63,681 nt of DNA from an uncultured Prevotella sp. (GCA_905233825.1 CAJOFE010000019.1:1-63681), one strand, 5' to 3'; positions 27,187-39,402 are shown, counted from the first letter of the stretch. Translations and numbers: made by a program. Notes: generated by a model not told the origin, from the letters alone.

Positions 27187-28320
27187 ATGAAAAAAATCTA
27201 TTCTTTGGCACTAGTTGCCATGGCGATGCTGGCAATGATGGCCTGCACGAACAAGAGTGAGAAAAATGACGGAGTAAATGACTTCAAGATTGGACGCGGC
27301 ACGAACGTGAGCCACTGGCTGTCGCAGAGCGAAGAGCGGGGTGAGGCCCGACAGATGCACATTCAAGAGGATGATTTCGCCCGGCTCGATTCGCTGGGCT
27401 TTGACTTCGTACGTCTGCCCATTGACGAAGTGCAGTTCTGGGACGAGAACGGAGAAAAGTTACCGGAGGCTTGGGAACTGATGACCAACGCCATCAACTG
27501 GGCCGAGAAACACCATCTGCGCACTATCGTTGATTTGCACATCATCCGTTCGCACTACTTCAACGCCGTGAACGAGGGCGACGGTAGCGCCAATACGCTC
27601 TTTACTTCCGAGAAGGCGCAGCAGGACCTCATCAACATGTGGTACCAGCTGAGCGACGCGTTGAAGAGTTACAGCAACGACTCTGTGGCCTACGAATTCA
27701 TGAACGAGCCAGTGGCCGATGAGCACGAGCAATGGAATGAGCTGATTGCCAAGGTTCACAAGGCATTACGCGAGCGGGAGCCCCAGCGCACGCTGGTCAT
27801 CGGTAGCAACCGCTGGCAGGGCTACGAGACGATGAAATACCTGAAGGTGCCCGAAGGCGACAAGAACATCATCCTTTCGTTCCATTACTACAACCCGATG
27901 ATCCTAACCCATCGTGGCGCATGGTGGACACCCATCGGCCACTATACGGGCAAGATCAACTATCCTGGCATCATGGTGTCGCAGGAGGAATACGATGCTG
28001 CTCCCGACTCGCTGAAGCCAGAGCTGGAGCCATATCTCAAGCAGGAGTGGAACATCGACAAGTTGCGCGCCGATTTCGCCGACGCCATTGCTGCCGCTAA
28101 GAAGTACGGCTTACAGCTATTCTGCGGCGAGTGGGGAGTGTATGAACCTGTCGATCGCGAACTGGCCTACAAATGGACAAAGGACATGCTGACCGTGTTC
28201 AAGGAGAACAACATCGCCTGGACCACGTGGTGCTACGATGCTGACTTCGGCTTCTGGGACCAGAAGAAGCACGACTTCAAGGATAAGCCTCTGGTCGATC
28301 TTCTGATGGGGGAATACTAA
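27187..28320 (+). CDS. Glycoside hydrolase family 5 lipoprotein (endo-beta-glycanase)
   Basis: 377 residues; lipobox LAMMAC with Cys20, so probably attached to the outer membrane. A single GH5 (clan A) TIM barrel: RGTNVSHWL near the start, VRLP strand, catalytic acid/base E174 in EFMNEPV, and nucleophile E315 in LFCGEWGVYE. GH5 covers endoglucanases, mannanases, xyloglucanases and others; the subfamily cannot be set by eye. The ATG at 27187 is chosen because it opens the signal peptide; the frame is open further upstream without a signal. Divergent from the SusC/D genes, so most likely the surface endo-enzyme of the locus. Confidence 0.92.
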   Translation: MKKIYSLALVAMAMLAMMACTNKSEKNDGVNDFKIGRGTNVSHWLSQSEERGEARQMHIQEDDFARLDSLGFDFVRLPIDEVQFWDENGEKLPEAWELMTNAINWAEKHHLRTIVDLHIIRSHYFNAVNEGDGSANTLFTSEKAQQDLINMWYQLSDALKSYSNDSVAYEFMNEPVADEHEQWNELIAKVHKALREREPQRTLVIGSNRWQGYETMKYLKVPEGDKNIILSFHYYNPMILTHRGAWWTPIGHYTGKINYPGIMVSQEEYDAAPDSLKPELEPYLKQEWNIDKLRADFADAIAAAKKYGLQLFCGEWGVYEPVDRELAYKWTKDMLTVFKENNIAWTTWCYDADFGFWDQKKHDFKDKPLVDLLMGEY

Positions 28321-28326
28321 CAAAGA

Positions 28327-28347
28327 ACCAAGAAAGTCTTGGTATTC
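28327..28347. terminator. Short hairpin between convergent genes
   Basis: ACCAAGA / TCTTGGT with a 3-nt loop, followed by only a few T. Weak; it may end the GH5 and phytase-like transcripts from both sides. Confidence 0.35.
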
Positions 28348-29325
28348 TCAAAGGCGAAGCAGGAGGAACCAGTCGCGTAAAACATTCTTATACTGATTCT
28401 GGGAGTCGGCAATCAAAAGAAGGATGGGGCCTTCCCCTTCGATGGATGGGAGAAGGCACATACCTTCGTAGTTGGCAAACTTACGGCCGGTAAGGGTGAG
28501 ACGCGTCTTGAATTCAGTCAAAAGGCGTTTCTCCAAAACAACCTCATCATTGTTCCCGTCAGAAGGAAGGTGCACCTCGTAGAGGCGAATAACGGTCTCG
28601 GCATCAAGCTTCAGACGGGGCACGCGCACCTGACGTTCGAGCACGAGCAGGCGACCGTCGCCTGTGGCACAGAGTGCCGACACACCATGATAGTACTTTC
28701 GACTAATAGGTGCATCGGGACGATAGCGATACTGACACGTAGGCTGAAGGTCATCGCCAAAGGCCTGTATGCGCAACAGCTCCTCGCCAGGCAAAGCCCG
28801 CTCGGTAGTAGTGAAGAACTGATGTGAAAGGGTATCGTAGGTCAGAGATTCGAGTCCCAAGTTGTGACGGGCCCGTTTAAACTCAGGCGGCATGGCCAAG
28901 CGTCGGCCTGTGCGTCGCCCGTCGAGGGAATACTCATAGACCTCATTGTCGGCCTCGCCACTAATAAATAATGTACGCGAAGAGGGACGGTAACAGATGC
29001 CCTCCATGTCGCGATTAGCCTGACCACTACTGCGATAGCCCATGTTCTCAGCCTCGGTAATGCGGCTCTTCATGCTGTCAAAAGCGAGACGAAAGACATA
29101 AAAGCCATCGTCGGCATTCTTGTCATCGACCACAGCAAACAGGTCGCCACCTATGGGGCAGATACCGCTATAGTTGCCAGCGGGAATCTGCTTGGGGAAA
29201 TGGAAACCCACCCCTGACCCCTCACGAGCGGGAGGGGAAGATATACCCAGACTGCTGATAAGACACAGAAGCGAGGTAATTACTCCCCTCCATATAGGGA
29301 GGGGCCAGGGGAGGGTCTTCTTCAT
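28348..29325 (-). CDS. Phytase-like esterase (PF13449 type), secreted
   Basis: 325 residues. After an unusual signal peptide the protein is a beta-propeller-like fold: YSGICPIGGDLFAVVDDK, then RDMEGICYRP, LGLESLTYD and NYEGMCLLP, the repeating GxE strands of the esterase-like family of phytases. Members hydrolyse phosphate esters or remain uncharacterised. Its ATG directly abuts the TAA of the beta-galactosidase gene, so both are translated from one mRNA. Odd: residues about 5-40 are encoded by a REP-type inverted repeat (29209-29314), so the signal sequence itself consists partly of repeat DNA. Confidence 0.8.
   Translation of the reverse strand: MKKTLPWPLPIWRGVITSLLCLISSLGISSPPAREGSGVGFHFPKQIPAGNYSGICPIGGDLFAVVDDKNADDGFYVFRLAFDSMKSRITEAENMGYRSSGQANRDMEGICYRPSSRTLFISGEADNEVYEYSLDGRRTGRRLAMPPEFKRARHNLGLESLTYDTLSHQFFTTTERALPGEELLRIQAFGDDLQPTCQYRYRPDAPISRKYYHGVSALCATGDGRLLVLERQVRVPRLKLDAETVIRLYEVHLPSDGNNDEVVLEKRLLTEFKTRLTLTGRKFANYEGMCLLPSIEGEGPILLLIADSQNQYKNVLRDWFLLLRL
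29209..29314. repeat. REP-type inverted repeat inside the phytase-like gene
   Basis: Left arm begins ACCCACCCCTGACCCCTC and ends GGGAGGGGA; right arm, read in reverse complement, begins ACCCTCCCCTGGCCCCTC and ends GGAGGGGA. The arms face each other across ~40 nt. This G/C-rich pair resembles the intergenic element at 40562-40692 and that in ettA. Confidence 0.75.
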
Positions 29326-32499
<3,174 letters not shown>

Positions 32500-32602
32500 T
32501 TAGTAAAAAAAATAATTTGTGCAAAGATAAAAAGAATTTCTGAGAAACCCAAGCATTTCTGCAAATAATTGTTTACCTTTGCATGCAAAATGCAAAATAA
32601 CA

Positions 32603-34507
32603 ATGAAAAAGAAGCAGCAAATACAAAAGAAATCGCAACCAGCTCCTTGGCTCAAATACCTCTCACCACTTCTTTGCGTTGCAGCACTTGTGGCCGTAGC
32701 CGTGAGTCTGCTCAGCCTGGAAAGTGAATACCTGTGGAAGGTACAGGAGCTGAATCTGCATCTTGACACCTCGCTGTTCTTCAAGCAACAGATGGTGGTG
32801 TCGGGTGGCCTGCTAACATGGTTAGGCACCTGGTTCACGGAATTTTTCTATCACCCCCTCTTGGGTGTGGGCTGGCTCTGTTTGTGGTGGGCTCTGCTGA
32901 TGCTACTTATCCAGCGTGCCTTCCGCGTACCCATCAAATGGTCAGTAGTCCTGCTCGTGCCTGTCGCCATGCTTCTGCTGACGTGTGTCGATCTGGGCTA
33001 CTGGATCTACTACCTGAAGTTGCGCGGCCACTTCTTCGTGGGCACCATCGGTCTGTGCTTTACCTGCGGCGCCGTATGGCTGTTCCGCAGTCTGCCCGCC
33101 AAGTATTACCTGCGTCCGGTCTTCATCACGATAAGCACCCTCGTGCTCTATCCGCTCGCAGGATTCTACGGTCTGCTGGCAACGTTGCTGATGGGCATCA
33201 TGGAGTGGCGTATAGAAGCAGAAAGCGCAAAGTCGTCAGACAAGAAATTCTCCATCCTGAATTCCAGATTCTTAGTTACTTCCGTCGTCGCCGTGCTGGC
33301 GATAGTGGTCATTCCCCTACTCTACTATCGCTATGTATTCTACCAAACGAGTCAGGAAAACATCTGGTGGACGGCACTTCCCCTCTTCCGCATCATTGAA
33401 GAGCACAAGGCCTACTATATACCTTATTATATTATAACCATCTTCTTCGTCATCATGGCAATCACCTACGGCAAGCTATGCAACGGCGAGGTGAAGAAGC
33501 CTTTCACATGGGGCGCCGTCCATGTATTGCTGCTTGTCGTGCTGATCATCGGCGTGAAGAACTATTGGTATCGCGACTACAATTTCCACAAGGAGCTGCG
33601 CATGCAACGTTGCATGGAACAGCAAGACTGGAACGGCATTCTGCAAGAAGCAACCGATCTGCAAGACGAACCCACACGCGCCATCGTGCTGATGAAGAAC
33701 CTGGCCCTGTTCCGACTGGGCCGTCAGGGCGACGAGATGTATCACTATCGCACAGGAGCCAAGGCCAGCAACACGCCGATACCCGTCAGCATGACACAAG
33801 TGGTGGGTCACTCCGTCTATTTTTTCTACGGTCTGGCCAACTACTGCTATCGCTGGTGCCTGGAGGACGGCGTGGAATACGGATGGCGAGCCGAATACCT
33901 GAAGTATCTGACGCGTTGCTCGTTGCTGAACGGCGACTATCGCGTGGCACGTAAATATATCGACCTCCTGAAGCAGACACGCTACCACCGCGAGTGGGCT
34001 ATGGAGCAAGAGAAATACCTCGGCCAGGACGAAGCACTCCGTGCCGACAGCCTCTACGGCCCCATCTTCCATCTGATGAACTTTAACGACAACCTGAGCT
34101 CCGACCAGTCCATCGTCGAGAAGTTCCTGATGGAACACTTCGTACACGACAAGAGCGATGACAAGCTCTATCAGGACCAGTCGCTAAATGCGGCCCTATG
34201 GATGAAGGATATTCAGATGTTCTGGCCGTTCTTCAACCAGTATGCACGCAACCATCGTTCCGAGCACATGCCTATTCACTATCAGGAGGCAGCCTACCTC
34301 TATGGGCATCTGGAAAACGGCGTGGATATCGCCCACATGCCTTTCGACCCACAGGTGAAGCAGACCTACGACGCCTTCATGCAACTGGCCCAGCGCTGCC
34401 AAGAGCAAGGCATGACCGAGGAGCAGATGAAGGACGTGTTCTATCCACAGTTCGGCAAGACCTTCTACTATGAGTATTTCCTCATACGCAATCAGAAACT
34501 GTATTAG
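32603..34507 (+). CDS. DUF6057 family membrane protein
   Basis: 634 residues from ATG 32603; upstream TTG at 32579 lies within the -7 box and is not a start. About ten hydrophobic segments in the first ~330 residues (LLCVAALVAVAVSLLSLE, LLTWLGTWFTEFFYHPL), then a soluble ~300-residue helical domain with TPR-like pairs (YRVARKYIDLLKQTRYHREW). I recall this architecture as DUF6057, a Bacteroidetes family of unknown role. TACCTTTG at 32574-32581 gives a leader of only about 15 nt. The propeller lipoprotein follows after 39 nt, probably in the same transcript. Confidence 0.85.
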   Translation: MKKKQQIQKKSQPAPWLKYLSPLLCVAALVAVAVSLLSLESEYLWKVQELNLHLDTSLFFKQQMVVSGGLLTWLGTWFTEFFYHPLLGVGWLCLWWALLMLLIQRAFRVPIKWSVVLLVPVAMLLLTCVDLGYWIYYLKLRGHFFVGTIGLCFTCGAVWLFRSLPAKYYLRPVFITISTLVLYPLAGFYGLLATLLMGIMEWRIEAESAKSSDKKFSILNSRFLVTSVVAVLAIVVIPLLYYRYVFYQTSQENIWWTALPLFRIIEEHKAYYIPYYIITIFFVIMAITYGKLCNGEVKKPFTWGAVHVLLLVVLIIGVKNYWYRDYNFHKELRMQRCMEQQDWNGILQEATDLQDEPTRAIVLMKNLALFRLGRQGDEMYHYRTGAKASNTPIPVSMTQVVGHSVYFFYGLANYCYRWCLEDGVEYGWRAEYLKYLTRCSLLNGDYRVARKYIDLLKQTRYHREWAMEQEKYLGQDEALRADSLYGPIFHLMNFNDNLSSDQSIVEKFLMEHFVHDKSDDKLYQDQSLNAALWMKDIQMFWPFFNQYARNHRSEHMPIHYQEAAYLYGHLENGVDIAHMPFDPQVKQTYDAFMQLAQRCQEQGMTEEQMKDVFYPQFGKTFYYEYFLIRNQKLY

Positions 34508-34546
34508 TGGTGAGAGGTTAGTAGTTAGAAATAAGAGACAAGAATT

Positions 34547-36127
34547 ATGAAACGCATATCATTTGTTATTTATAGTCTATCATTTAGCATGGCGCTCCTG
34601 CTGAGTGCATGCTCAGGTGCCAGCATCCCCGAAAGCTATACCCAGGCCGACGGCCTGCCGACCATCTATCCCGACTATGCCGACGTGACGATACCCGTTA
34701 ACATAGCCCCGCTCTCCTTCCAGATAGAAGATGCTAACGCCACCGACGCGGTGGTACGCTTCAGCTACGGCGACGAGGAGATACTCTGCGGCGGACTGAA
34801 GGCAGAACCCGCCATCGACGACTGGCACGCCCTCTGCGACAAGGCCAAAGACGGCGACATAACCGTCGATGTGTATGCCCGTCAGGGCGATAGCTGGACA
34901 CACTTCCAGCCCTTTGCCATCCACGTATCGGCCGACAGCATCGACCCCTACATCAGCTACCGTCTCATCTCGCCAAGCTATGTCACCTACGAGGAGCTGA
35001 CGCTAAACCAGCGTTGTCTGGAGAACTACGACGAGCAGGTGATGGTCGATAACATGCTCTGCGCCACCGAGAAGAACGGCCAATGCGTAAACTGTCACAA
35101 CTATCAGATGTACAACCCCCAGCGCATGCAGTTCCATGCCCGTCAGAACCATGGTGGAACCGTCATCGTCTATGACGGACAGATCAAGAAGGTGAACATG
35201 AGGAACGACTCCACCATCTCGGCTGGCGTATATCCCACCTGGCACCCCACCCTGCCCCTCATCGTCTATTCCACCAACAACACCAGCCAGAGCTTCCACA
35301 CCCTGAACGCGAACAAGATTGAGGTGGTCGATGCCGCCAGCGACCTCATCATCTACGACGTCGAGAAGGACGAAGTGGCCAACGTGGAGAACGACCCGCA
35401 GGAGTTTGAAGTCTATCCCTTCTGGGCCCCTGACGGCAAGACGCTCTACTACAGTAGCGCCCATTTCGAGTTCCGCGATACCGTCGAGCACGCACTCGAG
35501 GTTTATAAGCGCGCCAGCGACGTGAAATACAACATCTACAAGAAAGCCTTCAACCCCGAGACACGCCAGTTCGGTCCCCGCGAGATGGTGTTCCAGGCCG
35601 ACTCGCTGACCGCCGACGTGCTGGGTATGAGGCTCGACTCCGTATCAAGAATTGTCAACCACAGACCCGACACGCTGGGACTCAGCGCCACCCTGCCGCG
35701 CATCTCACCCGACGGCCGTTTCCTGCTCTTCACCTTGGGACGCTATGGCGTGTTCCACATCTGGCACCACGAGGCCGACCTCTGGATGAAGGACCTGCTG
35801 ACAGGCCGCGTACGCCCCATGAACGAAATCAACTCCAAGGACACGGAAAGCTATCACTCCTGGTCGAGCAACAGCCGCTGGGTCATCTTCAGCAGTCGTC
35901 GCGTCGATGGCAACTTCACCCGTCCGTTCATCGCCCATATCGACAAGGACGGCCACGGCTCAAAGCCCTTCGAACTGCCCCAACGCGACCCGAACTATCA
36001 TCATGAATTCATGAAGAGCTACAACATTCCCGAGTTCATGCGCGGCCCCGTCACCATCACGCCTCAGCAATTCGCCGACGTGCTGAAAAACGACAACGTA
36101 GAGCCAGCCAAGTTCGTCAGCAAGTAA
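34547..36127 (+). CDS. TolB/PD40-like beta-propeller lipoprotein with CxxCH motif
   Basis: 526 residues, lipobox LLSAC; its signal is encoded by heptamer-like repeats. Residues about 30-150 form a beta-sandwich. Then comes a single CVNCHN (CxxCH, a c-type heme attachment site) before a WD40/PD40-type propeller (YPTWHPTLPLIVYST, YPFWAPDGKTLYYSSAHFEF, PRISPDGRFLLFTLG, SYHSWSSNSRWVIFSSRR). A lone CxxCH can bind heme or merely be a metal site; no separate cytochrome fold is obvious. Paired with DUF6057, which suggests a joint envelope function. Terminator directly downstream. Confidence 0.82.
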   Translation: MKRISFVIYSLSFSMALLLSACSGASIPESYTQADGLPTIYPDYADVTIPVNIAPLSFQIEDANATDAVVRFSYGDEEILCGGLKAEPAIDDWHALCDKAKDGDITVDVYARQGDSWTHFQPFAIHVSADSIDPYISYRLISPSYVTYEELTLNQRCLENYDEQVMVDNMLCATEKNGQCVNCHNYQMYNPQRMQFHARQNHGGTVIVYDGQIKKVNMRNDSTISAGVYPTWHPTLPLIVYSTNNTSQSFHTLNANKIEVVDAASDLIIYDVEKDEVANVENDPQEFEVYPFWAPDGKTLYYSSAHFEFRDTVEHALEVYKRASDVKYNIYKKAFNPETRQFGPREMVFQADSLTADVLGMRLDSVSRIVNHRPDTLGLSATLPRISPDGRFLLFTLGRYGVFHIWHHEADLWMKDLLTGRVRPMNEINSKDTESYHSWSSNSRWVIFSSRRVDGNFTRPFIAHIDKDGHGSKPFELPQRDPNYHHEFMKSYNIPEFMRGPVTITPQQFADVLKNDNVEPAKFVSK

Positions 36128-36147
36128 ATTCCAAGGCATCAGAATAA

Positions 36148-36180
36148 GAAAGGGAACCGATGGGTTCCCTTTCCTTTTTT
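36148..36180 (+). terminator. Strong Rho-independent terminator
   Basis: Perfect 11-bp stem GAAAGGGAACC / GGTTCCCTTTC with loop GATG, followed by CTTTTTT. Ends the DUF6057-propeller transcript. Confidence 0.9.
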
Positions 36181-36551
36181 ACCTTTCTGTTCAATCAGCA
36201 GGCTGAGCACGAGACCTCCATTATAATTATAAAACAAGACAAATTTACACATTACCAAAGTAATTTCCCCCCAAAATTTTTGTGGTTCAAAACTTTTCGT
36301 ATATTTGCAGGCGAATCAGTCAAACAAACAAAATGTTTAACCCCTAAAACCTGAAATGCCTATGAAGTAAAACAGGACGAACAACGCTACGACCTGATGA
36401 TGAGGCACAGCCTCACGGGCCACAGAGATTTTAATTAACAAACCAATAATTATTAACTTACAGGTTAGCGTTCCTGTTCGTACTTATTACATAGATTTGA
36501 GCTTTCAGCTCTTGTTAGAAAATTGAAAAAACATTGAACATTTTTGCGAGT
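36181..36551. other. Gene-free stretch with promoter and a possible leader
   Basis: TATATTTG at 36301-36308 with a TTTG 17 nt upstream suggests a plus-strand promoter. Downstream, ACAGGACGAACAACGCTACG (about 36371) and CAGGTTAGCG, TTCCTGTTCGT (about 36461-36482) can pair, enclosing ~90 nt that includes a short open frame (NAYEVKQDEQRYDLMMRHSL) lacking a good start. It could be a structured leader, a decayed coding fragment, or neither. Confidence 0.35.
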
Positions 36552-36887
36552 ATGGACGTGATGATGATTTCGAGGCACAGGCAGTGGCGGGCGTGGCAGT
36601 TCGGTAGGCGACACTCGGGACTATTCTCTGGAAGTGGTGCATCGGGAGGCGATGGTGATGACTTCTGGGGATGGGTGGATTCGTGGCCAGCGTGGGTGAA
36701 AGCGACGGTTGTGGTGGTGATCGTTGGCGGGTTTCTGCTGACGATGGTTGTATGGGGGCCTGTTGCGCTGCTGAAGGTGCTGTTTTGGATTCTTATCGGG
36801 ATGGTGTGCCTGCTGTGCGTGGCTTGGATAGTATTACAGGTAGTGATGGCTGTAAGGGTTGTGGTGGATTGGATAAGGGGGCTGTGA
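36552..36887 (+). CDS. Small membrane protein, two predicted helices
   Basis: 111 residues from ATG 36552. A Gly/Ser/Asp-rich N-terminus (GLFSGSGASGGDGDDFWGW) is followed by two strongly hydrophobic segments, about residues 50-70 and 75-100, and ends VVVDWIRGL. No family recognised. The codon pattern is G-rich compared with neighbours. A near-consensus -7 box (CATTTTTG) lies 5 nt before the ATG. The opposite strand is also open (36515-36901), but its product looks like a shadow. Existence is plausible, not certain. Confidence 0.5.
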   Translation: MDVMMISRHRQWRAWQFGRRHSGLFSGSGASGGDGDDFWGWVDSWPAWVKATVVVVIVGGFLLTMVVWGPVALLKVLFWILIGMVCLLCVAWIVLQVVMAVRVVVDWIRGL

Positions 36888-37082
36888 CAATGACGCAACA
36901 TAGAAGGACAGGCCTAGGACAATTAAGAGTTTAGAATATAGAGGTGTCGGCCAAGGCCGAGTAAGATGTAAGAATGAAGAATTAGAAAAAGGGCGGCGCG
37001 CCATCTTGCACATATTTGCCTTCAAATCGATAATTATAAAAAGTATAATTTGGCATAAACCCTTTAGGGCTATTTCCAAAAG

Positions 37083-37122
37083 AACTCCCCGACATTTGCT
37101 TGCAGATGTCGGGGAGTTTTGT
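37083..37122. terminator. Perfect 13-bp hairpin terminator
   Basis: AACTCCCCGACAT / ATGTCGGGGAGTT, loop of 10 nt, then TTGTCTT. Works best on the plus strand, ~200 nt after the small membrane protein. Sequence 36888-37082 between them shows no gene. Confidence 0.75.
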
Positions 37123-37899
37123 CTTATAGTTAGTACCGCGAGTGATGGTATTCCCCATATCGTAGTGCCTTTAAAGTTTATTTAGAGAAAATTGATTACT
37201 ACGCAACAAAAGCAAAACTTATTTGCGGATTTTTGTTTCGAACGAGAGTATCTTAGAGATTTATCTCAGAGACACGAAGAAGTGAGCAAATCGAGTCACT
37301 TTGTCCTGTTAATTATTACTAATCACCGTAACTATGTGTTAAACGGATAGCTGCCTCCTTTCTTAAACGAGCGGCCTGCTATTCTCATTTAGGAGGCTGC
37401 TAATTTCGACGAGCGACGTGCTTGTTTCGTTTTGATGGCCTCTTTGGGGTAAAAAGATGCCTTCTTCAGGGCCAAAAGGTGCCTTCTTTATGCCTTGGAG
37501 AAGGCATCTGTTTTTTGACTTATTACGCGCGTACGCACGCGCGCACACTTAAATTTTTTCAAAGAAAAATCTGCACTTCTGTTACAGATCGTTGTAAACT
37601 GCTGCCTGACAATGAGATAGATAGGTGCAGATATGGTGACAATAGTGACAGATATTCTGATTTTTAGCCTCAAAGGCTGCATTTTTTTGAAGAAAAACGA
37701 TGAAAAAAGTTCAAAAATACTCAAAATCGGACTGAAAAACAGCCAAACAGCCCCGTTTTTACCCCCAAATTCGGCGTTTGAGAGCAAAAATGTGACAGAA
37801 AATCTCAAAAAATCAACAAAAAACAGAAAAATCCGCAAAAAGTTTATTTTGGACGCATCTACCCTGATCCTCTCAGGAGGAGGAGGAAGTTCTAAAGGA
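37123..37899. other. Gene-free, hairpin- and repeat-rich region
   Basis: No coding frame is convincing. Seen here: a GCCTCCT / AGGAGGC inverted repeat (about 37351-37398); direct repeats GATGCCTTCTTC and GGTGCCTTCTTT, the second pairing with AGAAGGCATC before TTTTTT (37474-37516, terminator-like); a 25-nt strictly alternating pyrimidine-purine run (37524-37548); then 300 nt of A-rich sequence. I recall similar intergenic DNA beside VirE-type mobile islands in Prevotella, but no such gene is here. Confidence 0.5.
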
Positions 37900-38622
37900 T
37901 TATTCGTAGTCGTCGATGACGGCATTCATGAAATCCATCATGGGCTTGGCGGCACGGAAGATGTGCTCCATCTGGTCGAGCCAGGCATCGCCCTCATAGA
38001 AATCCTCAGCCACGCTATGCCAGGCGCAGTAGTCTTTCAGACGGAGCCATTGCACATGCTCCCAGTCCTTGGGGAAGCCCGACGGACAGGTCTTCAGCTT
38101 CTCCAGCCCAAAGCCCGACGAGGCTGTGCCTTTGGTCTCGCCCCAGAAAGGATTCTCGCTGTTGGCATCGCTCAGGAAATAGCGTTTGAAGTCGGCACGC
38201 TCCACACATTTCAGCCACTCATCGGTATTGGCCATGATCTCGTTGCGACAGGCCGTCAGAATGTTCGTGGGAAGCCAGTAGTTGCCGACAGCCAGCAGGC
38301 AGGCGCCGGGCTCCATGTGGATATAGTAGCCGCCACGTAGCGCCTTCTTGCCCTTGGCGTTGATATAGGCGCCGAAATGGTTCTTGTAGGGGGACTTGTC
38401 AGCCGAGAAACGTGTGTCGCGATAGAAGCGGTAGGTGCAGTCTTTCACGGTCTGCGTGCCTACCTCGGGGTCGAAGGCCACGATGCGCTCCAACGCCTGC
38501 CCTACCCCACGTTCCCATTCGTCGCGGGCAGCATCGTACTCCGCCTTGTGGGCATGGAACCACTCGCGATTGTTGTTCGCCATCACGTTGCGCAGGAATG
38601 TCTGTATTTTCTTTGAATCCAT
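37900..38622 (-). CDS. DUF2461 domain protein
   Basis: 240 residues forming one DUF2461 domain: FLRNVMANNNREWFHAHKAEY, split here only by nature of the fold, then YRFYRDTRFSADKSPYKNHF and GGYYIHMEPG. The family is widespread in bacteria and uncharacterised; the DTRFSxDKSPYKxH block is its hallmark. Cytoplasmic. The start at 38622 agrees with the usual N-terminus. Divergently transcribed from nth. Confidence 0.9.
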   Translation of the reverse strand: MDSKKIQTFLRNVMANNNREWFHAHKAEYDAARDEWERGVGQALERIVAFDPEVGTQTVKDCTYRFYRDTRFSADKSPYKNHFGAYINAKGKKALRGGYYIHMEPGACLLAVGNYWLPTNILTACRNEIMANTDEWLKCVERADFKRYFLSDANSENPFWGETKGTASSGFGLEKLKTCPSGFPKDWEHVQWLRLKDYCAWHSVAEDFYEGDAWLDQMEHIFRAAKPMMDFMNAVIDDYE

Positions 38623-38685
38623 AGTCGTTATTGATTATTTGGTGCAAAAGTAAGCAAAATTATTGGAAATCTCAAATGTTTTCAC

Positions 38686-38697
38686 TATTTTTGCAGC
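38686..38697 (+). promoter_or_regulatory. -7 box of nth, near-leaderless
   Basis: TATTTTTG at 38686-38693 ends 4 nt before the nth ATG, so transcription should begin at or inside the start codon region. No canonical -33 TTTG is evident. Confidence 0.5.
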
Positions 38698-39348
38698 ATG
38701 AAACGAGAAGAAAGATACCGACTCATTCTGGAGCATTTCCGACAGAAGATGCCCGAGGTGAACACCGAACTGGAGTTCGGCAGCGTGTTCCAGCTGTTGG
38801 TGGCCGTGGTGCTAAGCGCACAATGTACCGACAAGCGCGTGAACATGGTGACGCCCGAGCTGTTCCGTCACTATCCTGACGCGAAGAGCATGGCGCAGGC
38901 CGAGCCGGAGGATGTGCTGGAATATGTGAGTAGCGTGAGCTATCCCAACGCCAAGGCCCGCCATCTGGTAGAGCTGTCGCGTCTGCTCGTGGAGAAGCAC
39001 GACGGCGAGGTGCCCAACGACATGAACGCCTTGTTGGAACTGCCTGGCGTAGGTCGTAAGACGGCCAACGTGATGCAAGCTGTGGCTTTCGGACGAACTG
39101 CGATGGCTGTCGATACGCATGTCTATCGCGTGAGCCATCGGCTGGGCCTTGTTCCCAAGACAGCCAACACGCCGCTGAAGGTGGAACAGACGCTGATGAA
39201 GCATATTCCCGCTTCCGACGTGCCGCGAGCCCACCATTGGCTGTTGCTGCATGGGCGCTACGTGTGCACCTCGCGAGCTCCCCATTGTGACCGTTGCAAT
39301 CTTGAAAAGCTTTGTCCCAAGCTGCTCGAAGGCTCCAGGCTATCATAA
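38698..39348 (+). CDS. nth: Endonuclease III (DNA glycosylase/AP lyase)
   Basis: 216 residues. Removes oxidised pyrimidines from DNA and cleaves the abasic site in base-excision repair. Helix-hairpin-helix LPGVGRKTA at 115-123 with catalytic Lys121, and Asp139 in VDTHVYRVSHRLGL. The C-terminal [4Fe-4S] ligands are C190, C197, C200 and C206 (CxxxxxxCxxCxxxxxC). Normal length. Own promoter and terminator, so apparently monocistronic. Confidence 0.97.
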   Translation: MKREERYRLILEHFRQKMPEVNTELEFGSVFQLLVAVVLSAQCTDKRVNMVTPELFRHYPDAKSMAQAEPEDVLEYVSSVSYPNAKARHLVELSRLLVEKHDGEVPNDMNALLELPGVGRKTANVMQAVAFGRTAMAVDTHVYRVSHRLGLVPKTANTPLKVEQTLMKHIPASDVPRAHHWLLLHGRYVCTSRAPHCDRCNLEKLCPKLLEGSRLS

Positions 39349-39353
39349 AAGAA

Positions 39354-39391
39354 AAGGAGGTCATCAGTTGTTGACGACCTCCTTCCTTTTG
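39354..39391. terminator. Bidirectional terminator between nth and oadB
   Basis: AAGGAGGTC / GACCTCCTT with a loop of about 13 nt, T-rich on one side (CCTTTTG) and A-rich on the other (AAAAGAA), so it can end both convergent transcripts. Confidence 0.8.
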
Positions 39392-39402
39392 TATGGATTG
39401 GT

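Noticed and set aside
36515..36901. Minus-strand 128-codon frame opposite the small membrane protein
   Set aside because: Thr/His/Pro-rich shadow; the plus frame has two proper membrane helices.
37633..38340. 235-codon plus frame
   Set aside because: First part is A-rich gene-free DNA and the rest is antisense to DUF2461; no start signal.
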